6,691 nucleotides of DNA from Deltaproteobacteria bacterium (GTDB taxonomy: Bacteria > Desulfobacterota > Desulfobacteria > Desulfobacterales > Desulfatirhabdiaceae), in NCBI GenBank assembly GCA_026388755.1, contig JAPLJE010000709.1, positions 1 to 6,691 of the forward strand, written 5' to 3'. The notes beneath the pieces are model-generated. The model was not told the origin of the DNA, searched no databases, and was given only the letters and a program-made list of their open reading frames with translations. Positions 1 through 6,339 of the stretch are shown one piece after another (position 1 is the first letter of the stretch; the number at the start of each line of letters is the position of its first letter). The position numbers and the translations under genes were made by a program.

Positions 1-287
1 AAGAGAAGCATCAGAAACACATGCTCTTTCACTTCCATGAAATAATTATGCCCAAAAGCCCAAGGACCTGCTTTAATAATTTCCTTATCCGCGGCATAAT
101 CCATCACGTATAGATACCCTCCAAGAAAATAGGTTAGCCAAATCAAACCCGCACAAATCAAGCTGGCTTTTTTTATCCGTTCTTCAGACCCATTGCCAGA
201 GTTCAGCGTATCCACAAAGACCCACAAAGCAGCGAGCGTTGCAAGTCCCCCGGCGGCAGGATGGGTTAATAATAAAAAATTTTCCAT
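1..287 (-). CDS. Small multi-spanning inner-membrane protein, 3' end outside window
   Basis: The first 95 codons of a minus-strand gene that runs off the left edge. The ATG at 287-285 is preceded by a strong ribosome binding site (AAGGAGG, 299-293) five bases upstream, which fixes the start. The protein begins MENFLLLTHPAAGG and shows a hydrophobic helix at about residues 4-27, a second at about 40-62, and the start of a third at about 89 where the window ends. Histidines at 9 (HP), 80 (GH) and 89 (KEH) lie near predicted membrane boundaries, a pattern that could bind heme in a small b-type cytochrome-like protein; this is inference. I do not recognise the family with certainty. It follows the outer-membrane protein gene on the same strand after 142 bases, so it may be the last gene of the padR operon or have its own promoter. 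Confidence 0.75.
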   Translation of the reverse strand, partial: MENFLLLTHPAAGGLATLAALWVFVDTLNSGNGSEERIKKASLICAGLIWLTYFLGGYLYVMDYAADKEIIKAGPWAFGHNYFMEVKEHVFLMLL

Positions 288-358
288 TTTGTCCTCCTTC
301 GCTTAATTTAGAAAAAAGTGATTAGATCTTACTTGGTTATTTTGTAAAGAGGTGATGA

Positions 359-391
359 ATAAAGTGGTCAGCAGTGACGAAGAAACTTTAT
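359..391. other. Imperfect nested inverted repeat in the intergenic gap
   Basis: In the 288-429 gap, ATAAAGT (359-365) pairs with ACTTTAT (385-391). Inside this, GTCA (367-370) and TGAC (375-378) form a short stem with the four-base loop GCAG. The two stems are separated by an uneven internal loop. It could be a weak attenuator, an mRNA processing hairpin or a regulator site between the outer-membrane protein gene and the downstream membrane protein gene. There is no clean U-tract, so it is not called a terminator. I see nothing else convincing in this gap. Confidence 0.25.
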
Positions 392-429
392 AGAAACAAT
401 GGATTTGAATAAGGTTTGAAAACTATCCA

Positions 430-1224
430 CTACTTTTTATCTTCTTCATGAGACCCAAAGGTCCATTGATAACCCACATAGGCCGAGAATCGGTTGTCCC
501 CCGCAATGTCACTACCTGCAGAGAATAGAATGTGGTGATTTTCGGTCAAATTGAAAATGCCGCCGATGTTATAACCGGTCCGGTCGCGCCCGTTGTTCGT
601 ATCTTTACCAAAATAGAATATTTCAGTTCCCAAGGTGAGGGTTTGGGTAATTTCGCGCTGAACCAGCCAGCCCAACTGCCAGAAGTCCTTGTTGTCCGCA
701 CCTGGATTAAACCAATAACCGCCGCCGCCGTAAGTTGTCCATGACTCCCAGCTCTTTTGAGCCCAGATTGGGAGGAACGTCTGCACATGACTGCTCCCGA
801 GACCGAGGTCGCTGTCGCCCGTAGGCACATGCACGATGGGGAAGATGCCGATCTGCGGAGTCGTCTCGCTCTCATGGATGAATCGGTACTTTACCCCCAC
901 CTCCGTGTCCCCAAGGCCATAGTTGGTTGGTCCACCGTCCGGATGGACAAATGCAAGCGGGACAAGCAGATGCAATTGTACATCTGGTATGATGCCGTAG
1001 TTGAACTCAAAATGAGGCAGAGTCCCTGTCTTTCCGTCTTTGTTGTTCGCGTACTGGGAGGCGATATAAAATTCCCCGTGCTGGTACTCAACAGTTTCAG
1101 GGTCGTCCGTGATGAATGGTGGCCCGGCCCATGCCGCAGGGGTGGCAAAGGTGACCATATAAAGAAAGAAGACAAAAACAGTAGTCAACAATCGATTGGA
1201 ATCGTTAAAATTTCTTTGTTGCAT
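430..1224 (-). CDS. Outer-membrane beta-barrel protein, MetA-pathway phenol degradation/transporter type
   Basis: A 264-residue exported protein. The N-terminus has a basic start, a hydrophobic core (about residues 12-28) and an AWA signal peptidase I site, with cleavage expected after Ala33. The mature start GPPFITDDPETVEYQHGE is characteristic of the family annotated as putative MetA-pathway of phenol degradation (Phenol_MetA_deg), outer-membrane proteins thought to act as channels. The rest alternates short amphipathic strands with Gly/Asn/Asp turns, as in a barrel, and the last strand (AYVGYQWTF) looks like the C-terminal beta-signal. Unusually, it is followed by eight more residues, GSHEEDKK. 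The start is supported by AAAGGAG (1237-1231), six bases before ATG. The gene lies 41 bases after the TauE-like exporter on the same strand, so the two are probably co-transcribed. The family name should not be read as evidence of phenol metabolism; the substrate is unknown. Confidence 0.82.
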   Translation of the reverse strand: MQQRNFNDSNRLLTTVFVFFLYMVTFATPAAWAGPPFITDDPETVEYQHGEFYIASQYANNKDGKTGTLPHFEFNYGIIPDVQLHLLVPLAFVHPDGGPTNYGLGDTEVGVKYRFIHESETTPQIGIFPIVHVPTGDSDLGLGSSHVQTFLPIWAQKSWESWTTYGGGGYWFNPGADNKDFWQLGWLVQREITQTLTLGTEIFYFGKDTNNGRDRTGYNIGGIFNLTENHHILFSAGSDIAGDNRFSAYVGYQWTFGSHEEDKK

Positions 1225-1265
1225 GTTTTTCTCCTTTAGGTCTCAGTCCATCAAATTTGAGCCCT

Positions 1266-2054
1266 TCAAACAAGACCACCGCCGAGGGCAAGGGCGACAA
1301 TCAGCAAAAACGCACCGGTAAGCGACTGTATCGTTTTCATCGTGATTTTGTGCAGATAACGCTTGCCGAAAACGACCCCGGCAAAGGCGGCAAAGGTTCC
1401 GCTCAAGACCAATGGCCATTGTTCCGGACCGATGGGTCCTGACTGCCGGGCTGAAAAAAGCAAAGCACAGTAAGCGGCGATTCTGGCCGTGTCGACCATA
1501 AAGCCGATGACGGCGTTGGTGCCTACAAAGGCTTGCGGGGAAACGCCGGTTTTAGTCAGGAAAGCCGATCGCAAGGCACCCTGGTGACCGGACAGGCCAC
1601 CAAAGAAACCGGAAAGCAAGCCGCCCAGGGGCAAAAATTTGCGCTGGAAACGAAGATCCTGCAACACCGGCAACAGCTCAAATAAAGCAAAGATAAAGAT
1701 GAGAAAGCTCATGATCAATTTGATAGGAGTGATGACGGCAGTCTTTGACATTATGGTATAATTCGCCAACGGATCGAAGCCGGCGACATGGCCGAGAACC
1801 GCCGCGCCGACCAAAGCGGATAGCATAGCCGGTACACCAAAGCGCAACACCAGGCCATAGTCCGCATGGCGACCCACCATGATCATTTTAAAAATGTTGC
1901 TGGCACCATGCACCACCGCCGTAGCCGCCACCGCCACCTCTATTGGAAAGAATAACGCAAAGGCAGGCATCAGTATTGTTCCGAGACCGAAGCCGGAAAA
2001 CAGGGTCAGTCCGGAAACCAGCAGGGCTGCCGCACATATGATAACATAGCTCAC
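1266..2054 (-). CDS. TauE/SafE-family inner-membrane anion exporter/permease
   Basis: A 262-residue, strongly hydrophobic protein with about seven to eight predicted membrane helices. The first helix region carries SGFGLGTILMPAF (residues 19-32), and the second half carries SGFFGGLSGHQGALRSAF (148-165), the glycine-rich repeat motif of the TauE/SafE family (sulfite exporter TauE/SafE, PF01925). Family members move sulfite, sulfoacetate or other small organic anions across the inner membrane; the substrate here cannot be read from sequence. Translation starts at GTG (2054-2052), which overlaps the padR stop codon in a four-base GTGA arrangement, so the two genes are translationally coupled. 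Length and motifs look intact. Tight linkage to padR suggests it is the main regulated target; the outer-membrane protein gene follows after 41 bases. Confidence 0.88.
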   Translation of the reverse strand: MSYVIICAAALLVSGLTLFSGFGLGTILMPAFALFFPIEVAVAATAVVHGASNIFKMIMVGRHADYGLVLRFGVPAMLSALVGAAVLGHVAGFDPLANYTIMSKTAVITPIKLIMSFLIFIFALFELLPVLQDLRFQRKFLPLGGLLSGFFGGLSGHQGALRSAFLTKTGVSPQAFVGTNAVIGFMVDTARIAAYCALLFSARQSGPIGPEQWPLVLSGTFAAFAGVVFGKRYLHKITMKTIQSLTGAFLLIVALALGGGLV

Positions 2055-2353
2055 TTCCCTTCAATAACCTCCTTGTACAATTCTATAATTTTATTTTTCA
2101 TCATGTCCAGCAACGACCCGCCCTCTCGTGTGATGCGGTAATACTTGCGTTGTTTATGATCCACTGTACGCGCTTCACAGGTTAAAAACCCGGCCTTTTC
2201 CAATTTGGACAAGGTTGGGTAAAGTGTTCCCGGACCGACCTTATAACCGTGGCGGGCCAATTCCTCCGTCAAACCGATGCCGAAAACCTCTTCCTTGGTC
2301 GCATGGTACAAGATATGGATTTTAAGAAATGCCAGTTCAAGATCGCGTATCAC
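2051..2353 (-). CDS. PadR-family winged-helix transcriptional regulator
   Basis: A 100-residue cytoplasmic DNA-binding protein. Residues about 5-20 form the first helix, GIGLTEELARHGYKV (25-39) the second, and PGTLYPTLSKLEKAGFL (41-57) the recognition helix with the typical PadR Y-P-x-L-x-x-L-E signature. The wing follows at about 58-76 (QRKYYRITREG), then a C-terminal helix (about 79-98) that should mediate dimerisation. Its length is that of the short PadR subfamily 1. The start is GTG (2353-2351), preceded by AGGAGG (2363-2358) at a short four-base spacing. PadR proteins usually repress neighbouring genes and often their own, and release DNA on binding a small ligand. Here the gene leads its operon, and inverted ATATCGT repeats overlap its promoter, so autoregulation is likely. 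The ligand is unknown. Confidence 0.93.
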   Translation of the reverse strand: MIRDLELAFLKIHILYHATKEEVFGIGLTEELARHGYKVGPGTLYPTLSKLEKAGFLTCEARTVDHKQRKYYRITREGGSLLDMMKNKIIELYKEVIEGK

Positions 2354-2378
2354 TTTTCCTCCTGATTATATAATTTTT

Positions 2379-2408
2379 ATATCGTTTAATAATATTGTTA
2401 TACGATAT
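2379..2408. promoter_or_regulatory. Probable PadR operator overlapping the -10 box
   Basis: Perfect seven-base inverted arms ATATCGT (2379-2385) and ACGATAT (2402-2408) are separated by 16 bases. The first arm lies immediately downstream of the -10 box and the second immediately after the -35 box, so a bound dimer would block polymerase. A further copy of the right-hand element, TATACGATA, occurs at 2458-2466 and repeats 2399-2407 exactly. PadR binding sites are generally dyads at or near the promoter; assigning this one to the adjacent PadR is inference. Confidence 0.55.
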
Positions 2409-2414
2409 TGTCAA
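2386..2414 (-). promoter_or_regulatory. Sigma70-type promoter of the padR operon
   Basis: On the minus strand, a perfect -35 box TTGACA (2414-2409) is followed by a 17-base spacer and TATTAA (2391-2386) as the -10 box, four of six matches to TATAAT. The region is very AT-rich compared with the flanking genes. Transcription would start near 2379, leaving a leader of about 25 bases before the padR GTG. I see no comparably good promoter elsewhere in the window. Confidence 0.7.
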
Positions 2415-2425
2415 GTGATAATTTA

Positions 2426-2437
2426 TTAATGCATTAA
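2426..2437. promoter_or_regulatory. Perfect 12-base palindrome upstream of the -35 box
   Basis: TTAATGCATTAA reads the same on both strands. It begins 12 bases upstream of the -35 hexamer of the padR promoter. It could be an additional regulator site, or chance in an AT-rich region. Confidence 0.3.
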
Positions 2438-2466
2438 AATCTTCATGCCCAATTTAATATACGATA

Positions 2467-2612
2467 ATGCAGTATCCTGATAAGGGGAGAAAGTCGGATC
2501 ATTCTTTGAATCAACGAGCGGCCAAAGGCGATTCGTCCGCTTTTGAGGCCAAGGTGCGCGGCTCACCCTAAACGTAAGGAAGGTATCAGCGGGATCAGAT
2601 TCGCAAGACCAC
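2467..2612. other. Intergenic stretch with no recognisable gene
   Basis: This lies between the padR control region and the decayed efflux-channel fragment. All frames I followed are short and unrecognisable. It may be further, more decayed remnant of the neighbouring pseudogene: one frame continues openly past the last recognisable match at 2613, but the residues no longer resemble an efflux channel. Confidence 0.4.
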
Positions 2613-2803
2613 GAGCGACCAGCGCATTCTCGACATCGGCGAACGCACTCTGAATCGACGATTCGTAGGTGATGAGCTGCATCCTGGCTGGCCTCAGGCG
2701 GTGAAAATCGGCCTAGTCAGCGAGAGAGTCAGGTAGTAAAACGCCCTGGCCGCACCGATCTATACATAGGCAGCAATCAGATTTTGTTCTGCAAGGAGAA
2801 CAC
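2613..2803 (-). pseudogene. Decayed internal fragment of a second NodT/OprM-type outer-membrane efflux channel
   Basis: Read on the minus strand, this stretch encodes AEQNLIAAYV-stop-IGAARAFYYLTLSLT-RPIFTA, then in a shifted frame TYESSIQSAFADVENALVAR. These match residues 288-311, 341-346 and 366-385 of the intact channel protein encoded at 4920-6338 (AEQNLIAANAQIGAARALYY; TYESSIQSAFADVENALVAR). Lesions: the Gln codon of NAQIG is TAG (2762-2760). There is an 84-base in-frame deletion between the LTG and VTG motifs of the intact copy. A TGA follows PIFTA (2696-2694). About ten codons are lost around that point, and there is a further two-base loss before TYESS. Both the first half and the end of the gene are missing. 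It is a relic of a paralog, not an exact recent copy, because many third positions differ. Confidence 0.85.
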
Positions 2804-2811
2804 CATGCGCA

Positions 2812-3455
2812 CTACTCTGCCAGGGCCGGGCTAATCCATCCCTGCCGGGCAAAGTATGTTGCCAGTGTGGTGGCAATCTTTTCGGCCATACTTTCGGCCT
2901 GCTGTACAGCGGCCGACCGATAGCTTTTGACCCCGCTTATTCCTGCATTGGATGCCACAACAGTCCCTGTGTTGGCCCCGGCCGATGCCCCGGCAGGACC
3001 CAAGACAGCTACTCCAGGCATCTTCCCACTGTCAGTGTGGGCGTCAAACGTGACGATTTCCTGCTGGCCGGTAGAGACAGGCACCAAAATGCTGACCACG
3101 CAATCAAGGGAGGACTGGCCCATGCGCCAAGTCCAATAACATTTCGGCGCAGGCGGTTGCCCTCATCAACGTTTATAAAGTGTCCGGCGATCATGATTGA
3201 GCCAGTCGTCAGCGACGTGCTTGCTTGTGCACGGACAGGGTTCAAACCCATATCCGCCAATCTTTACAATCAACTCGGCAGCCAGTGCGTCCGCGACATC
3301 TCGACCCAATTGGAGCTCTTCCACAGTCTGATCAGTATTCTCGATGCTTCTCCCGATTCTTGCAAAGAGGCTGGCATTTTCCTTGATGTCCGCAGGGCTG
3401 ACAGCAAAACCAAGGCGGCAAACAATATGAATTTGAAGAAGGATGACAGTCGCAT
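2812..3455 (-). pseudogene. Frameshifted DUF4410-family exported protein
   Basis: No single frame is long, but stitched together the frames give a recognisable DUF4410 protein of about 210 residues. Frame A (from ATG at 3455) gives a signal-peptide-like start, MRLSSFFKFILFAALVL. Frame B then gives GFAVSPADIKENASLFARIG (3411-3352) and continues through DVADALAAELIVKIGGYGFEP to 3238. Frame A resumes with VRAQAS (3236-3219) and runs through GHFINVDEGNRLRRNVIGLG to about 3127. Frame B resumes at 3123 with GQSSLDCVVSIL and FDAHTDSGKMPG, ending at TAG 2814-2812. The motifs DEGNR-x-RR-x-x-IG-x-GA and SGKMPG are typical of the family, whose function is unknown. Shifts therefore lie near 3412-3420, 3237 and 3124; the first probably also removed the segment after the signal peptide, including any lipobox. 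AGGTG five bases before ATG supports the original start. Clustered lesions beside another relic argue against mere sequencing error. Confidence 0.8.
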
Positions 3456-3546
3456 AAAAACACCTCGCTTAGCTCCCTTGGGGAGTAGATATTACCGTTT
3501 GAAGATTGTATCTGCCAAAGAGTGCCACGGCGATGTGCGCCGGTCT

Positions 3547-4842
3547 TCAGGCCTGGCCCCGGCGGGGCGTTTTTCCTTGAAGGATATGAACCACAGCAGC
3601 ATCCACCAGACCCATGCCTTCGAGAGATATCTTGCTGAGGTTGCGGATCGATTCCTCCGCCGAATTGCCGATGATCCCGTCGTCCGATGAAATTCCGTAA
3701 CCGGCAAGGGCCATGAAAGCCGAACGCATGGCCGTATCCGCACCGGTTACGATCTTCATGGAACAACCCGACTTGGCCCCGTCACAGATGATCCCGGAAA
3801 GATCAGCAATGATGTTGTCGACAGCGTAAGTGATCTTTTCCATGTCGATGCCGGCCATCTGGTATACGATTGCAGTTGCCGCGGCGATACTGGCAGCTAT
3901 GGCGCAGCCGCAGACTACCGACAGCTCTCCCGTGAAGCACTTAATGTAGGAATTCACCGCATGACTGATGGCAATGCTTTCCTGGATGCGTGACAGCTCG
4001 ATCGAACGATCCCGGCCGACCAAATACGGCAAAAGAATGGTGAGCACGCCCTGGTTGCCGGAGCCGCCGCTCGTCATCACCGGTTCCGGAAGACCGCCCA
4101 TGCGGGCATCCATAGCGGAGGCGACCCGCTGTTTCACGCGATAAAAAAGATCATCAGCCATGAGGCCCTGCATCATCATCTGCTGAAGCTGATAGGCGTT
4201 TCGCTTCAGATCAACACCTTTTTCGGATATGGCCAGGTTCATGTCGATGCCGCGCTGGATATAGGAACGCGCCGCATCATCCAGCCCGATGATCTCTCGC
4301 AGAACCTCCTCCAGCTTCATTGTCCTGAGCCTGTCGCGGTAACCGGTTGCCCCGGCGGCGGCGTGAGGATGCGCATCGATGATGGACTGGCCGTCTTTTT
4401 CCAGGCAGGTGACGTTGGTATGCCCTTCCGATACAATGCAATGGACGCGTGACCCGCCGCCTTCAGCCTTCACTTCGATATGAAAGCCCTTTTCGTCTTC
4501 CTTGCACCGATAGCTCAAGCCTCCGCTGTCAATGAGCGCCTGCGCCCTGCTGAGAATCTCCGGCGTAACGGCTGTCAGAATTTCCAACCGCAGGTTCGAT
4601 TGGGCGATTACCACGCCCATCGCTGCCGCAATCACATTTCCTTTTTGTCCCCGGCTGTTCGGGATGGTTACCGCAGCACCATTCTTGTATGTACCCGGAT
4701 CGACAATCAACTCGAGCTTTTCCACCGGCGCATTCAACTGTTCCGAAGCAGTAGCACAAGTGTAGGAGCAAGAGATCGGTTCCGTGCATCCAACTGCCGG
4801 GAACACCTCGTTTGTAAAGATTTCTTTGATCAGATTCATCAT
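3547..4842 (-). CDS. cyuA: L-cysteine desulfidase, UPF0597/CyuA (YhaM) family
   Basis: A 431-residue cytoplasmic enzyme of the UPF0597 family, related to the alpha subunit of Fe-S L-serine dehydratase. Family members such as E. coli CyuA and methanogen CdsB use a [4Fe-4S] cluster to convert L-cysteine to pyruvate, ammonia and sulfide. Seen here: GCTEPIS (residues 18-24, candidate ligand Cys19), SGGSGNQG (258-265), GELSVVCGC (305-313) and SGIICDGAKSGCSMK (349-363). By comparison with the family, Cys19, Cys311 or Cys313, and Cys353 are the likely cluster ligands; Cys360 is also in the conserved block. Length matches the E. coli protein and no lesion is visible. The start is ATG 4842-4840, with GGAAAGG just upstream; a second ATG follows immediately. 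It sits 77 bases after the efflux channel gene on the same strand without an obvious promoter or terminator between, so read-through is possible. A role in sulfide release or cysteine detoxification is inferred from the family. Confidence 0.9.
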   Translation of the reverse strand: MMNLIKEIFTNEVFPAVGCTEPISCSYTCATASEQLNAPVEKLELIVDPGTYKNGAAVTIPNSRGQKGNVIAAAMGVVIAQSNLRLEILTAVTPEILSRAQALIDSGGLSYRCKEDEKGFHIEVKAEGGGSRVHCIVSEGHTNVTCLEKDGQSIIDAHPHAAAGATGYRDRLRTMKLEEVLREIIGLDDAARSYIQRGIDMNLAISEKGVDLKRNAYQLQQMMMQGLMADDLFYRVKQRVASAMDARMGGLPEPVMTSGGSGNQGVLTILLPYLVGRDRSIELSRIQESIAISHAVNSYIKCFTGELSVVCGCAIAASIAAATAIVYQMAGIDMEKITYAVDNIIADLSGIICDGAKSGCSMKIVTGADTAMRSAFMALAGYGISSDDGIIGNSAEESIRNLSKISLEGMGLVDAAVVHILQGKTPRRGQA

Positions 4843-4919
4843 GAGGACCTTTCCATCCGTGATAATGACGGCTTTTCAAATACTCCCGAACTGACATGGC
4901 AAAAAAAAGAACAACGCAG

Positions 4920-6338
4920 TTATTGGGCTTTTTCCTGATGTTGATTCTCGGATATCGTCACCCAGCCGCCGCCCATCGCCTTGTAGATGTTGACGTAAGA
5001 ATTAAAAGACGAGGCAAGATACTGGGCATAGTTGAGCTCTGCTGGAAAGAGTTGCTGCTGGGCGCTCAGAACAGTGAGATAGGTCGAATACCCGCCCTTG
5101 AACTGGAGCATCGCCAGACGGGCATATTCCTTGTTAGCCTTGACAAGGCGCTTCTGGGCACGGAGCTGCTCGGCCTGTTTTTCGCGAGCAACCAGTGCGT
5201 TCTCGACATCGGCAAACGCACTCTGAATGGACGACTCGTAGGTGAAGAGAGCTGCATCTCGGCCGGCCTCAGCCTGCTTCACCTGGCCGGAAATGCATCC
5301 GGCCGTAAAAATAGGCCCGGTTACCGACCCGGCATAACTCCAGACCCGAGCCGAACCGTTAAAAAGGTTGGACAGGTCGGCGCTCGATACGCCAAAGGCA
5401 CCGGTAAGCGAGATGGTCGGATAATAGAGCGCCCTGGCAGCGCCGATCTGGGCATTGGCGGCAATCAGGTTCTGCTCCGCCTGACGGATGTCCGGCCGGT
5501 TTGCCAGAATATCCGATGGCAGTCCCGACGGAACATCCGGAAGTGTCAGTTCAAAAATTGTTCTTTCGCGGTGAATGGGCCCCGGATTTCTTCCCAGAAG
5601 GATCGAGAGCGCATTTTCCGTCTGGGCGATTTGCGACTCGATCTGCGGGATCGTTCCGGCGGCTGTTTCGTATTGGGTCCGCGCCTGCTCAAGGTTCATC
5701 TGCGACACCTGGCCGTACCTGAACTGTAATTCAAAGAGTCTGACCGATTCGGCATAGGTTTCAAGCGTTCGCCTGGCGATCATCAACTGCATGTCAAGCC
5801 CTAGGAGCTGAATATAGTCGCCGGCTACCGATGATACCAGGGAAAGGATGACACCCCGCTTTGCCTCCTCGGTGGACAGAAGGCTGGCCTGCGCCGCCTC
5901 GGACAATCGCCGGATGCGGCCCCACAGGTCGATCTCCCAGCTGGCGTTGGCGAGCAACTGATATGTAGTCTGCGGGTTGGCCACCGAAGAGGGCACAGGG
6001 GTTGCGCCTTCTTCGGTGGCTCGTTGTTTTGTGCCGCTTCCACTGTAGCCAATCTGGGGGAAAAGCGGCGAACGGGTCTGCGTGAGCACGCCCGCAGCCT
6101 TCTCCACGTTGGCTGCTGCAATCCGGATGTTCTTGTTATTTGAAAGCGCCTCGATGATCAGTGCATCCAGCACCGGATCCTGGAACTGCTTCCACCATTC
6201 GGTGTTGGCCGTGTCCCGCACCTCTTTGTCCTCGAAACGGTAAGCGGTGGGAACATCGACATTCGGGCGGATGTAATCAGGGCCGACCGTGCACCCGGCA
6301 ACCAACCCGACTAAAATGAGAACCGTAAAAATGCGCAT
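4920..6338 (-). CDS. Outer-membrane efflux channel lipoprotein, NodT/OprM family of RND systems
   Basis: A 472-residue TolC-like outer-membrane factor. The chosen start (ATG 6338-6336) gives a lipoprotein signal peptide, MRIFTVLILVGLVAGC, with lipobox LVAGC and acylation expected at Cys16, followed by TVGPDYIRP, the hallmark N-terminus of this family. An open frame extends upstream to 6512, but that extension is the antisense-frame shadow of the pump gene and would bury the signal peptide. Two outer-membrane efflux protein repeats (about residues 55-250 and 275-455) contain the expected long helices and motifs such as WEIDLWGRIRR (134-144), NRPDIRQAEQNLIAAN (280-295) and TYLTVLSAQQ (419-428). 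As a trimer it would form the outer-membrane duct of a tripartite pump. The pump gene's TGA ends one base before this ATG and CAGGAGGAG (6354-6346) lies inside it, so translation is coupled. The protein looks intact. Confidence 0.95.
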   Translation of the reverse strand: MRIFTVLILVGLVAGCTVGPDYIRPNVDVPTAYRFEDKEVRDTANTEWWKQFQDPVLDALIIEALSNNKNIRIAAANVEKAAGVLTQTRSPLFPQIGYSGSGTKQRATEEGATPVPSSVANPQTTYQLLANASWEIDLWGRIRRLSEAAQASLLSTEEAKRGVILSLVSSVAGDYIQLLGLDMQLMIARRTLETYAESVRLFELQFRYGQVSQMNLEQARTQYETAAGTIPQIESQIAQTENALSILLGRNPGPIHRERTIFELTLPDVPSGLPSDILANRPDIRQAEQNLIAANAQIGAARALYYPTISLTGAFGVSSADLSNLFNGSARVWSYAGSVTGPIFTAGCISGQVKQAEAGRDAALFTYESSIQSAFADVENALVAREKQAEQLRAQKRLVKANKEYARLAMLQFKGGYSTYLTVLSAQQQLFPAELNYAQYLASSFNSYVNIYKAMGGGWVTISENQHQEKAQ

Positions 6339-6339
6339 G

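Noticed and set aside
2791..2834. Plus-strand mini-ORF with AAGGAG before ATG at 2804
   Set aside because: Only eight codons before a stop, and it lies over the two pseudogenes on the other strand; chance resemblance.
3556..3574. Terminator-like hairpin on the plus strand (GCCCC-GGC-GGGGC, then G and five T)
   Set aside because: It lies inside the end of the cyuA coding region and points against all genes here. With a five-base stem, a three-base loop and no plus-strand gene, it is most simply a by-product of the Thr-Pro-Arg-Arg-Gly codons.
3037..3690. Plus-strand open frame of 217 codons across the DUF4410 relic and the end of cyuA
   Set aside because: It spans two unrelated minus-strand genes and encodes nothing recognisable; a shadow frame kept open by composition.
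4529..4897. Minus-strand frame starting MSVREYLKSR upstream of cyuA
   Set aside because: Only its first few codons fall in the gap; the rest is the cyuA sequence in another frame, with no family resemblance.
4896..5729. Long plus-strand open frame of 277 codons opposite the efflux channel gene
   Set aside because: It is antisense to a clearly recognised gene, has no family resemblance, and its residue mix is typical of an antisense shadow.
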